A model generated the notes under the pieces. It saw only the letters and a program-made list of their open reading frames with translations, had not been told where the DNA came from and ran no database searches. Made by a program: the position numbers and the translations under genes. Positions 1-5,488 of a stretch of 6,161 bases of DNA are shown in pieces (positions within the stretch are counted from its first letter, which is position 1; each line of letters opens with the position of its first letter). This stretch comes from Spirochaetaceae bacterium (GTDB taxonomy: Bacteria; Spirochaetota; Spirochaetia; Treponematales; Breznakiellaceae): contig JAITNZ010000231.1 of NCBI GenBank assembly GCA_031290205.1, positions 1 to 6,161 on the forward strand. The letters run 5' to 3'.

Positions 1-119
1 GCGCCCCGCAGAGGGGGTAGCGACGCAATTTTGCGGCGCGTAGGGGGAGACTTCCCCCTCCTTATACTGGAGATTTCCATAGCGCCTACCTGATTTACCC
101 CGAATTTGGAAGTGCACCC
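1..119 (+). repeat. Structured intergenic repeat, copy 1 (left-truncated by window)
   Basis: This 119-base segment recurs with two substitutions and no indel at 2416-2534, and inverted at 5908-6026. Differences among the three copies fall only at element positions 42, 64 and 101. It folds into several hairpins: CGCAA/TTGCG around position 30, GGGGGA-gact-TCCCCC at 43-58, and TGGA-gatt-TCCA near 68-79. The end is the shared octamer GTGCACCC (112-119). The window starts inside the element, so the G/C-rich left end seen in copy 2 is not visible here. It lies beyond the 3' end of the minus-strand lipoprotein gene. No start codon with a ribosome binding site reads through it, so I read it as a non-coding repeat of REP or MITE type without an identified mobilising enzyme. 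Confidence 0.9.
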
Positions 120-170
120 TTCGGCGCTTTGCCTTCAGATTGTTTGTATACTATAAGAACTTGCAGGCTG

Positions 171-887
171 CTATTTAGTTGCGCTTGTAGTTACGATGTA
201 GGTCTTTTTTGCACCGCTCGCTGACGTAACTTCGTATGTTATCGGGTTAGTAAAGTCTTTCTCCACTTCATTAGCCGGATAAATGGTATTACCAGGATTG
301 ATTTTGATTATTGGTTTCCATTTCTTGCCGATTCCATATTGAGAATGAGGAATAATGACCGTGATATTTCCCTGCTGAATGCTTCCGTAGTATCCTGTAG
401 TTGAGGTGCCTGACAGCAAACTGAAGTTGAGTATCGCAGGCGGAGCGGAATCATGCGAGCCGTCCAAATACCACATTCTCATTGTCGGCTTAACGTCCGA
501 TTTTTCAAATGTTACCTCAACTCTGCCGCCATCTTTTGGGACATTTTTCACTTTCAACTTGTAAATATTACCGGCGCCGACTTCAACACGAGTGATGCTC
601 TCTGCGATGATATTTTGGATCGATTTTATGTTCTTCTCGTTATAATATGCGAAGGTGAATATCCCGGACAGGTCGCTTATGTCATTCAAACGGACAATTG
701 ATTCACTAAAATCGAGAATCAACTCCGCTGTCCCTGAGTCGTCCGGCGACGGACCGGTCAAGCTTATCCACATGGTATCGTGAACAGTAGCGTAACCATC
801 AAGCGCCGCGTTTGTGTTGCATGATGTCCAGCACATCATCAGAGCTAAGGCGCTTAAAGCAATCGCTTTTCCAAAGTTCTTTTTCAT
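171..887 (-). CDS. Predicted surface lipoprotein with Ig-like and DUF5018-like modules
   Basis: A 238-residue exported protein, probably lipid-anchored at the cell surface; its ligand is unknown. Residues 1-22 form a signal peptide (basic KKNFGK, then a hydrophobic stretch), followed by C23 in the context W-T-S-C. This lipobox fits the relaxed spirochaetal rule better than the strict L-x-x-C rule; C19 in LMMC is an alternative. Residues about 52-135 resemble a bacterial Ig-like domain (LILDFSESI at 56-64, then YKLKVKNVPKDGGRVEVTF at 109-127). Residues about 151-235 resemble the DUF5018-type module of Treponema and Bacteroidetes surface proteins (ILNFSL, ITVIIP, DFTNPITYEVTSASGAKKTY). The ATG at 887 is preceded by AGGAG (896-900) eight bases away, and a promoter lies upstream. 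It is on the same strand as ddl but about 260 bases downstream, so probably a separate unit. Family placement is from motif memory, not a search. Confidence 0.8.
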   Translation of the reverse strand: MKKNFGKAIALSALALMMCWTSCNTNAALDGYATVHDTMWISLTGPSPDDSGTAELILDFSESIVRLNDISDLSGIFTFAYYNEKNIKSIQNIIAESITRVEVGAGNIYKLKVKNVPKDGGRVEVTFEKSDVKPTMRMWYLDGSHDSAPPAILNFSLLSGTSTTGYYGSIQQGNITVIIPHSQYGIGKKWKPIIKINPGNTIYPANEVEKDFTNPITYEVTSASGAKKTYIVTTSATK

Positions 888-966
888 AAATATGGCTCCT
901 ATAAAAATAATTAGCAGGAATTATTATCAACTGAACTTTACGATATTCTTCCTACTATAATGTGGC

Positions 967-995
967 AAAATACGCAATAAGCATTTTTTTGTCAA
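967..995 (-). promoter_or_regulatory. Sigma70-like promoter of the lipoprotein gene
   Basis: On the minus strand a perfect -35 TTGACA (995 to 990) is followed by a 17-base spacer and a -10 TATTTT (972 to 967). Transcription would begin near 960 and give a leader of about 70 bases before the ATG at 887. The sequence is AT-rich around the boxes. The match is strong at -35 and moderate at -10. It implies the lipoprotein is transcribed independently of ddl. Confidence 0.6.
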
Positions 996-1060
996 GCTGA
1001 AAAAATATATTCGCCCGGCTATGTGCTCCGTTTCCCGCCTTACCGTAAAGCTCAACAAGA

Positions 1061-1135
1061 AAGCGCGCGCTTAGGAGCATGGCAACAGGTGCGGCACGTA
1101 GCGCGTGCACCGCGTACCTGAGAAAGCCTTCCCCA
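1061..1135 (+). repeat. Second structured repeat family, copy A
   Basis: The segment starting AAGCGCGCG and continuing TTAGGAG, then ATGGCA (1061-1084) matches 5337-5360 at 22 of 24 positions. A variable GC-rich part follows, and both copies end in the same GCCTTCCCCA (1126-1135 and 5401-5410), with nearly equal total length (75 and 74 bases). The variable part here forms a stem of GGTGC (1088-1092) with GCACC (1107-1111). The first twelve bases, AAGCGCGCGCTT, are a palindrome. It lies between the 3' end of ddl and the lipoprotein promoter. Conserved edges around a divergent but still pairing interior suggest a structured RNA or DNA element rather than a coding remnant. Orientation and exact edges are uncertain. 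Confidence 0.55.
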
Positions 1136-1147
1136 TATCAAGAGGGA

Positions 1148-2260
1148 TTACGAAAGATAGCTGGTCTTGAGCGTTTTTTCTTTTTCAAAACGAGCGATGG
1201 CAAGCTCGATAAGGCGGGTAATCAGGCAGGTATACGAGATGTCGGCGGCGGCGAACAGTTTTGGATACATGCTGATTTTGGTAAAACCAGGCATCGTGTT
1301 GATTTCGTTTACAAAAAATTTGCCGTCGTGTGTAAGAAAAAAATCTACGCGGGAAAGCCCCTCGCAACAGAGGACTTTATAGGTCTTGACAGCAAGCTCC
1401 TGCACTTCATTAACCTTGTCAGCGGGAAGTTTTGCGGGAACTTCCAAGTCGGCGCCGTTTTCATCAATATATTTTGCATCGTAAGAATAGAATTCATGGG
1501 TCGGCTTGACTTCACCGGGAATCGAGGCGACAGGCTGTTCATTGCCAAGTACCGCACACTCAATCTCGCGTCCTGCAATAAACTCTTCCAGCACGATCTT
1601 CGTGTCGTAATTGAACGCATCCTTGGTGAACGCGCCGTATTCCGCTTCATTATGGATTTTTTGCACGCCGACGGACGAGCCCATGTTCGCCGGTTTTACG
1701 AAAAGCGGCGCCCCCAGCTCGGCGGCAATGTCCTTGAATGCGGGCAGCGCCTCATAATAATGCAGCACGCGGTATTTCCCGATGGGAAGCCCCGCCTCGC
1801 GGAGGAGGCGTTTCATCACATCTTTGTCCATGCCGATTGCGGAACCGAGCACGCTTGCGCCGACAAAGGGAATGTCGGCAAGTTTGAGTAAGCCCTGCAC
1901 GGTGCCATCCTCGCCAAAAGGTCCGTGGAGGATGGGGAACACCACATCGACAGAAAATTTTTCGCCGTTTTTGCCATCTTGCGCGGAACTTTCAAGCTGA
2001 GAGACGGCGCCGCCCGACTGGGGCACGATGGCTACGTGGGCGCCTTCGGGGTTCAGCTTGATTTTTTTGGGGTCGGCGCTGTTTAGGAGAAAACTTTCCG
2101 CATTTTCAAAGAGCCATTTACCGCTTTTGTCTATGCCGATTAACACGGGCTCGAACTTCGACCGGTCAATCGCCTCGAAAATGTTTTTTGCCGATTGCAG
2201 AGAAACTTCGTGCTCGGCGGAGCGCCCACCGAACAGAATGCCAACCTTGAGTTTTGCCAT
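1148..2260 (-). CDS. ddl: D-alanine--D-alanine ligase (Ddl)
   Basis: Joins two D-alanines using ATP in the cytoplasm, supplying the dipeptide end of the peptidoglycan pentapeptide. With the ATG at 2260 the protein is 370 residues, normal for the family. Seen motifs: GGRSAEHEVS at 11-20, with the substrate-binding Glu of the family at E16; HGPFGEDG at 112-119; the ATP-grasp strand FVKPANMGSSVGV at 187-199; GREIECAVLG at 230-239; the omega-loop YSYDAKYI at 258-265, whose AKY tyrosine is typical of D-Ala-D-Ala rather than D-Ala-D-Lac ligases; and RVDFFL plus NEINTMPGFT near 304-327, giving metal ligands D306, E319 and N321. An in-frame GTG at 2293 would add 11 residues, but family homology begins at MAKLKVGILFGG and neither start has a ribosome binding site. 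A putative promoter immediately above 2260 favours the shorter form. All key residues are intact. Confidence 0.95.
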   Translation of the reverse strand: MAKLKVGILFGGRSAEHEVSLQSAKNIFEAIDRSKFEPVLIGIDKSGKWLFENAESFLLNSADPKKIKLNPEGAHVAIVPQSGGAVSQLESSAQDGKNGEKFSVDVVFPILHGPFGEDGTVQGLLKLADIPFVGASVLGSAIGMDKDVMKRLLREAGLPIGKYRVLHYYEALPAFKDIAAELGAPLFVKPANMGSSVGVQKIHNEAEYGAFTKDAFNYDTKIVLEEFIAGREIECAVLGNEQPVASIPGEVKPTHEFYSYDAKYIDENGADLEVPAKLPADKVNEVQELAVKTYKVLCCEGLSRVDFFLTHDGKFFVNEINTMPGFTKISMYPKLFAAADISYTCLITRLIELAIARFEKEKTLKTSYLS

Positions 2261-2266
2261 AGTCCC

Positions 2267-2295
2267 AGTGTAGTGCAGACAAGCGAAAAGCACAA
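2267..2295 (-). promoter_or_regulatory. Possible ddl promoter giving a leaderless mRNA
   Basis: Reading the minus strand, TTGTGC (2295 to 2290), a 17-base spacer and TACACT (2272 to 2267) resemble a sigma70 promoter, with four of six matches at -10 and a poor -35. Only GGGACT separates the -10 box from the ATG at 2260, so transcription would start at or next to the A of the start codon. This would explain the lack of a Shine-Dalgarno sequence. It is a weak match and other promoters upstream cannot be excluded. Confidence 0.35.
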
Positions 2296-2366
2296 GCGCT
2301 GTAGGCGGTTTCGGGGTGCAATTTATTTTTCGGGGTAAATTCTAAAGTGATACCAAAATTGCTAAC

Positions 2367-2534
2367 GGGGGGTCTGGGGGGGCACCTCGCCCCCCCAGCG
2401 GGGCGTTGCGGGGCGGCGCCCCGCAGAGGGGGTAGCGACGCAATTTTGCGGCGCGTCGGGGGAGACTTCCCCCTCCTTATACTGGAGATTTCCATAGCGC
2501 CTACCTGATTTACCCTGAATTTGGAAGTGCACCC
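2367..2534 (+). repeat. Structured intergenic repeat, copy 2 (most complete)
   Basis: Bases 2416-2534 match copy 1 at 117 of 119 positions. A further 19 bases to the left (2397-2415) are identical to inverted copy 3. The left end forms a perfect 7-bp G:C hairpin (seven G at 2376-2382, loop CACCTCG, seven C at 2390-2396), followed by GCGGGGC (2408-2414) pairing with GCCCCGC (2418-2424) across a three-base loop. The copy sits between the divergent ddl and LCP genes. It dominates the roughly 390 bases between them, and no gene is seen there. A minus-strand open frame crosses it but has no ribosome binding site and no recognised family. The left edge is set by eye. Confidence 0.88.
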
Positions 2535-2602
2535 GCAGTTTCGTAGCACTTACGAATTCAAGCACGAACCGCATGAGGAGTAGGGAGTAGGGGAACTGCG
2601 GG
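2532..2602. repeat. Nine-base inverted repeat enclosing a short heptamer run
   Basis: CCCGCAGTT (2532-2540) is the exact reverse complement of AACTGCGGG (2594-2602). Inside are a small hairpin, TTCGTA/TACGAA (2540-2545 and 2551-2556), and two copies of a G-rich heptamer of GGGAGTA type (2577-2593), the same unit length as the array after rsfS. Just beyond, GGGAAGTCTCCC (2600-2611) resembles the inverted core of the 119-bp repeat. The left arm overlaps the terminal GTGCACCC of copy 2. This may be the remnant of an adjoining inverted element. Confidence 0.45.
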
Positions 2603-2652
2603 AAGTCTCCCTCCTCTCCTTTCCATAATCCATCTTTTGAGTACTTAACGTT

Positions 2653-3894
2653 ATGAACCGTTTCTGTTACACTGGTCTTGGTGTGAGAAATAAAAATACT
2701 GACCTCAGCATATTGATCCTCGTTTGTATCGTGTTTATCGTTCTTGTGTTGACCGGCGGCGCTGCGTACTATGCGCTTTCGGGGAATCGAGCTTCGTTTT
2801 CGGATACGGACAACAGCCTTGTTATCAGCACCGTATTCATATTTGAACATGACAACAAGCCGCTCAGCACTTTTGTAACGCTCTGCTATCCGGCGACTAA
2901 ACGCTCGGCGGTTTTTGATATTCCCGGCAACATTGGGCGTATCTTAAAAAAAATCGACCGTGTTGACCGCATTGATACGGTGTATGACGGGCAGTCCCCT
3001 GATGATTTTATTAGCGAAATTGAAAATCTTCTTGCTATCGATATTAGCTACCTTATGATTTTTGATTTGCCCACGCTTGAAAAAACGGTTGACTTGCTTG
3101 ACGGCGTGACTGTTTCGATTCCGCAGGCGATTACTATTTACGACGGCAAAGATTCGATACTCTTCCCTGCCGGGCGGACGGTGCTTGACGGCGATAAGAT
3201 GCGCGAATATATATCGTATGAAAATGAGGAAGGTGATATCGAGCTGCCCCGTCAGCGGCGCGAACGGTTCTTCACCGGTTTCTTAAAACGATTGAGTGAA
3301 AAAAACTCATTTCTGAAAAAGCCTGAGCTTACCGCGATTTTGAACGGGCTCTTGCGGACAAATATGAGTCAGCGGACGCGGACAGAATTATTTGATGAGT
3401 TTGCGAAAATTGATGCGGATAGAATTGCCGTTCAGACTATCGGGGGGAATTTTCGCGAAGTTTCCGGCAAACAGCTTCTTTTCCCCTTTTACGACGGCAG
3501 TCTGGTAAAAGATATTGTCCGCCAGACATTGGCGGCGCTGACGCGTGAAGGCGCGTTTTCGAGCAGCGGGCGGGTTATTACGGTGGAGATACTCAACGGC
3601 ACGAATGTTGCCGGTCTTGCGGGGCGGACGGCGGAGCTTATTCGGGTGTTCGGCTATGATGTGATAAAAATTGGCAATGCGACGGATGGTAATTATGATA
3701 AAACAGAGATAATCGATCATACGAGGCAAAAGGCAGAGGTCCAGATTTTTGCTGATATTATACGTTGTGAAAATATCAAAACAGACGCTAGCGAAATTGG
3801 CAGCGAGAATGATATGCAAACCTATGAATATAAAGCCGACCTGACCTTGATAATCGGAAAGGATTTTAATGGACGTTTTACCAAAAAATCCTGA
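2653..3894 (+). CDS. Divergent LCP (LytR-CpsA-Psr) protein with LytR_C domain
   Basis: A 413-residue protein anchored by one membrane segment (about 18-42) with the rest outside the membrane. LCP proteins typically transfer lipid-linked glycopolymers to the cell wall. Residues about 58-235 show the LCP pattern in weak form: IENLLAIDISYLMIFD at 123-138, LLDGVTVSIP at 148-157 and LDGDKMREYISY at 178-189. Residues about 307-405 are a clear LytR_C domain (VEILNGTNVAGLAGRTAELI at 311-330, then ADLTLIIG at 395-402). The phosphate-binding features look eroded: the usual IPRDT reads IPGNI (90-94), and the arginine pair after the conserved Tyr is replaced by YENEEGD, though PRQRRER (199-205) remains. 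Catalysis is therefore doubtful. The ATG at 2653 has only weak ribosome binding context, and a GTG at 2683 is possible. The 3' end overlaps rsfS, so the two are probably co-transcribed. Confidence 0.78.
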   Translation: MNRFCYTGLGVRNKNTDLSILILVCIVFIVLVLTGGAAYYALSGNRASFSDTDNSLVISTVFIFEHDNKPLSTFVTLCYPATKRSAVFDIPGNIGRILKKIDRVDRIDTVYDGQSPDDFISEIENLLAIDISYLMIFDLPTLEKTVDLLDGVTVSIPQAITIYDGKDSILFPAGRTVLDGDKMREYISYENEEGDIELPRQRRERFFTGFLKRLSEKNSFLKKPELTAILNGLLRTNMSQRTRTELFDEFAKIDADRIAVQTIGGNFREVSGKQLLFPFYDGSLVKDIVRQTLAALTREGAFSSSGRVITVEILNGTNVAGLAGRTAELIRVFGYDVIKIGNATDGNYDKTEIIDHTRQKAEVQIFADIIRCENIKTDASEIGSENDMQTYEYKADLTLIIGKDFNGRFTKKS

Positions 3895-4270
3895 GGCGCG
3901 CCGCCCGTCTGCGGATACAAACGAAGCGCTGGCGCTGCAACTTGGCAGCGTGTTAGCAGAGCATAAAGGCGGCAATGTTGCCGTCCTCGACCTGCGTTCT
4001 CTTGCTATGTGGACGGATTTTTTTATTATCGCAACAGTCACGAGCGGCGCGCACCGTGCGGGGCTCAAGCGGCGAACAAAAGATTTTGCGCGCGATCATC
4101 AGCTTGATATATTGAACAGCAGGCGCAAAGGCGCCCGTGATGATGCATGGGACCTGATTGATTTAGGCAACATCGTCATCCACCTGATGACCGAGCCCGC
4201 CCGCGATTTCTACGAACTAGAACGCCTCTGGAGCGACGGGAAAATGATCAGGATAGGGAATGGGGTATAG
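3869..4270 (+). CDS. rsfS: Ribosomal silencing factor RsfS (Iojap family)
   Basis: RsfS binds ribosomal protein uL14 on the large subunit and blocks subunit joining, lowering translation when nutrients are scarce. The 133-residue protein shows the family core: VAVLDLRSLAMWTDFFII (37-54), then TVTSG, WDLIDLGNIVIHLM (94-107) and ARDFYELERLW (111-121). The first 18 or so residues are an extension beyond the core. The ATG lies 26 bases inside the end of the LCP gene, with GGAAAGGA (3856-3863) five bases before it, so translational coupling is likely. The residues after W121 (SDGKMIRIGNGV) run into the heptamer array, and the TAG stop is made from the first GGGTATA units. The tail may therefore vary between strains. 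Pairing with a LytR_C protein is a context I associate with spirochaetes. Confidence 0.92.
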   Translation: MDVLPKNPEARRPSADTNEALALQLGSVLAEHKGGNVAVLDLRSLAMWTDFFIIATVTSGAHRAGLKRRTKDFARDHQLDILNSRRKGARDDAWDLIDLGNIVIHLMTEPARDFYELERLWSDGKMIRIGNGV

Positions 4271-4344
4271 GGTATAGGGTATAGGGTATAGGGTATAGGG
4301 AATGGGGAATGGGGAATGGGGAATGGGGAATGGGGAATGGGGAA
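4256..4344 (+). repeat. G-rich heptanucleotide tandem array
   Basis: Perfect seven-base units: one GGGAATG (4256-4262), five GGGTATA (4263-4297), six GGGAATG (4298-4339) and a partial GGGAA. The first unit encodes the end of RsfS, and the stop codon lies at 4268-4270. Regular runs of three or four G make a G-quadruplex on this strand plausible. Two homogeneous sub-blocks indicate separate expansions by slippage. The units resemble the short tandemly repeated heptamers described in cyanobacteria, although the genes here are not cyanobacterial. There are no spacers, so it is not a CRISPR array. Confidence 0.95.
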
Positions 4345-4347
4345 AGA

Positions 4348-4403
4348 TTTTACTTCGGAGTATTAGTTTATTTCATGTAATATTGCAATAATCCGAAGTA
4401 AAA
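4348..4403. repeat. Perfect 12-bp inverted repeat with AT-rich loop
   Basis: TTTTACTTCGGA (4348-4359) is mirrored by TCCGAAGTAAAA (4392-4403) across 32 bases that contain the palindrome TATTGCAATA (4381-4390). Outside each arm lie heptamer arrays on opposite strands, so the symmetry extends imperfectly over about 180 bases. The transcript would form a long hairpin between rsfS and sir2. The arm is not followed by a T-run on the plus strand, so it is not a textbook terminator. I see no convincing promoter in the loop. Confidence 0.85.
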
Positions 4404-4404
4404 C

Positions 4405-4435
4405 CCCATCACCCATCACCCATTCCCCATCACCC
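4405..4435 (-). repeat. C-rich heptamer array, mirror of the upstream array
   Basis: Units CCCATCA (4405-4411, 4412-4418), CCCATTC (4419-4425), CCCATCA (4426-4432) and a final CCC. On the minus strand these read TGATGGG and GAATGGG, i.e. the same heptamer class as 4298-4339 in opposite orientation. The array ends eight bases before the sir2 ribosome binding site and so lies in its leader. Confidence 0.85.
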
Positions 4436-4453
4436 TACAAATAGGAGCAAAAC

Positions 4454-5200
4454 ATGGACGAAAAGATTACTTTGTTATTTGACAAGATTAAAGCGGCGAA
4501 GCATTGTGTGGCGCTGAGCGGGGCGGGGGTGAGTACGCTTTCGGGGATTCGGGATTTTCGCGGGAAGAACGGGCTTTACAAAGAGTTCGATGCCTCGAAG
4601 ATGTTCGACATTGATTATTTCGAGGTCGACCCGACGTACTACTACAAAACGGCGGGTGAGTTTATCTACAACGCCGATGAGTATCCCGCTTCGATTGTGC
4701 ATACCTGCCTTGCGCGCCTCGAAGCGAAGGGCTGGCTCAAGGCGGTCATCACGCAGAATATTGATTTTCTGCATCAGAAAGGCGGCAGTAAGCGTGTTAT
4801 CGAAGTGCACGGCTCGCCTGCGACCCATTACTGCCTGCACTGCGCGGGCGTCCGCGTTCCCTTCGAGGAAGCGGCTGCCATCGTCAAAAAAGGCGGCTTC
4901 CCGAAATGCCCCAAATGTGGGAAAATCCTGAAGCCGGCGATTACCTTTTTCGGCGAGATGCTCCCCGCGCAGGCGATGCGCGAGGCGAACGAGGAAGCTT
5001 CCTCCTGCGACCTGATGCTGGTGCTGGGAACGAGCCTTACCGTGCATCCCGCCGCGGGAATCCCTGAAACGGCGCTACGGAGCGGCGCGGAACTCGTCAT
5101 TATCAACAACATGCCCACGCCGCTAGACCGCAACGCCGTTCTTAAATTCGACGAATTAGCGCCCGTCTGCGAGGCATTACAGGGCATGTCTAAAACTTAA
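4454..5200 (+). CDS. cobB: NAD-dependent protein deacylase (sirtuin, class U-like)
   Basis: Removes acyl groups from lysines using NAD+, releasing nicotinamide and O-acyl-ADP-ribose; cytoplasmic. The 248 residues cover a complete sirtuin: GAGVSTLSGIRDFRGKNGLY (23-42) in the NAD pocket, TQNID (100-104), catalytic H119 in VHG, a zinc site of C127/C130 and C152/C155, FFGEMLP (165-171), GTSLTVHPA (192-200) and INN (217-219). The pattern closely follows Thermotoga maritima Sir2 (class U) as I recall it. No Tyr/Arg pair typical of desuccinylases is evident, so deacetylation is the likelier activity. The usual Pro of GIPDFR is Arg33 here. AGGAG (4443-4447) lies six bases before the ATG. It follows rsfS by 183 bases of repeat, so it may be co-transcribed or separate. 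The symbol is family-level naming only. Confidence 0.92.
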   Translation: MDEKITLLFDKIKAAKHCVALSGAGVSTLSGIRDFRGKNGLYKEFDASKMFDIDYFEVDPTYYYKTAGEFIYNADEYPASIVHTCLARLEAKGWLKAVITQNIDFLHQKGGSKRVIEVHGSPATHYCLHCAGVRVPFEEAAAIVKKGGFPKCPKCGKILKPAITFFGEMLPAQAMREANEEASSCDLMLVLGTSLTVHPAAGIPETALRSGAELVIINNMPTPLDRNAVLKFDELAPVCEALQGMSKT

Positions 5201-5280
5201 GGGCAGGCAAGATTGTGCCGGATTTGTCCGCAGATTAAAGCCCAAAAGCGCTAGTCTAATGGGTTTATGTCGAGCATTTT

Positions 5281-5301
5281 GGGGCGCCTTAAAGGCGCTT
5301 T
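5281..5301 (+). terminator. Possible weak terminator after sir2
   Basis: GCGCC (5284-5288), loop TTAAA, GGCGC (5294-5298), then TTTCT. The stem is short but all G:C, with possible G-U pairs extending it, and the T-run is short and interrupted. It lies about 80 bases beyond the sir2 stop. A second hairpin, CCTTCGC/GCGAAGG (5310-5316 and 5320-5326) with loop TAT, follows directly. It may equally be part of a repetitive palindromic element. Confidence 0.4.
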
Positions 5302-5336
5302 CTGCCTTGCCTTCGCTATGCGAAGGGCGTTCGGTA

Positions 5337-5410
5337 AAGCGCGCGGTTAGGAGGATGGCAGGAGCGCGTGCGCGTATGCGCTCGTGCCCTGCCCGAGATT
5401 GCCTTCCCCA
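5337..5410 (+). repeat. Second structured repeat family, copy B
   Basis: The same conserved edges as copy A: AAGCGCGCG, TTAGGAG and ATGGCA at 5337-5360, and GCCTTCCCCA at 5401-5410. The interior differs but pairs: GGCAGG (5357-5362) with CCTGCC (5388-5393), and AGCGC (5363-5367) with GCGCT (5378-5382), leaving a bulge. AGATTGCC occurs twice, directly repeated around 5396-5418. Like copy A it lies beyond the 3' end of a gene, here sir2. The flanks GCGCTAGTCTAATGGG (from 5248) and CCCTAATAGACGCTC (to 5453) resemble imperfect inverted ends, which is only suggestive. Confidence 0.5.
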
Positions 5411-5460
5411 GATTGCCGCGCATGAGTTATTAGACGTGCCCTAATAGACGCTCTGCGGGT

Positions 5461-5486
5461 GAGGGGCGCCCAGAAGGGCGCTCCTC
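5461..5486. terminator. Strong hairpin between convergent sir2 and acidic gene
   Basis: GAGGGGCGCCC (5461-5471), loop AGAA and GGGCGCTCCTC (5476-5486) pair over 11 positions with a single mismatch. It begins three bases beyond the stop of the minus-strand acidic gene and is the most stable short hairpin in the convergent region. No T-run follows on either strand, so it is not a canonical intrinsic terminator. It may act as a 3' end stabiliser or a processing-defined end. Confidence 0.45.
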
Positions 5487-5488
5487 AG

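Noticed and set aside
953..962. TATAAT at 956-961 on the plus strand as a promoter
   Set aside because: No -35 box at suitable spacing, and no plus-strand gene downstream.
1079..1891. Long plus-strand open frame (270 codons)
   Set aside because: It is antisense to ddl, whose motifs are unmistakable, has no family features, and starts inside repeat copy A.
2283..2293. GTG at 2293 as the ddl start
   Set aside because: No ribosome binding site; the extra 11 residues precede the point where family similarity begins.
2166..2549. Minus-strand open frame of 127 codons overlapping the ddl start and repeat copy 2
   Set aside because: It reads the repeat in another frame, overlaps true ddl coding sequence and has no recognisable domain.
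2362..2850. Minus-strand open frame of 162 codons through repeat copy 2
   Set aside because: Its C-terminal third is just the translated repeat, it overlaps the start of the LCP gene, and no ribosome binding site is seen. A gene call here would be spurious.
3388..4068. Minus-strand open frame of 226 codons
   Set aside because: It is opposite to the LCP and rsfS genes, both supported by family motifs, and has no protein family signal.
4256..4435. CRISPR array
   Set aside because: The units are contiguous heptamers with no spacers, and there are no cas genes.
4475..5047. Minus-strand open frame opposite the sirtuin gene
   Set aside because: An antisense shadow of a well-supported sirtuin; the composition is Arg-rich and without motifs.
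5259..5444. Plus-strand open frame of 61 codons after sir2
   Set aside because: No ribosome binding site, and it consists of hairpins and repeat copy B; the Arg/Ala-rich product reflects GC-rich repeat sequence.
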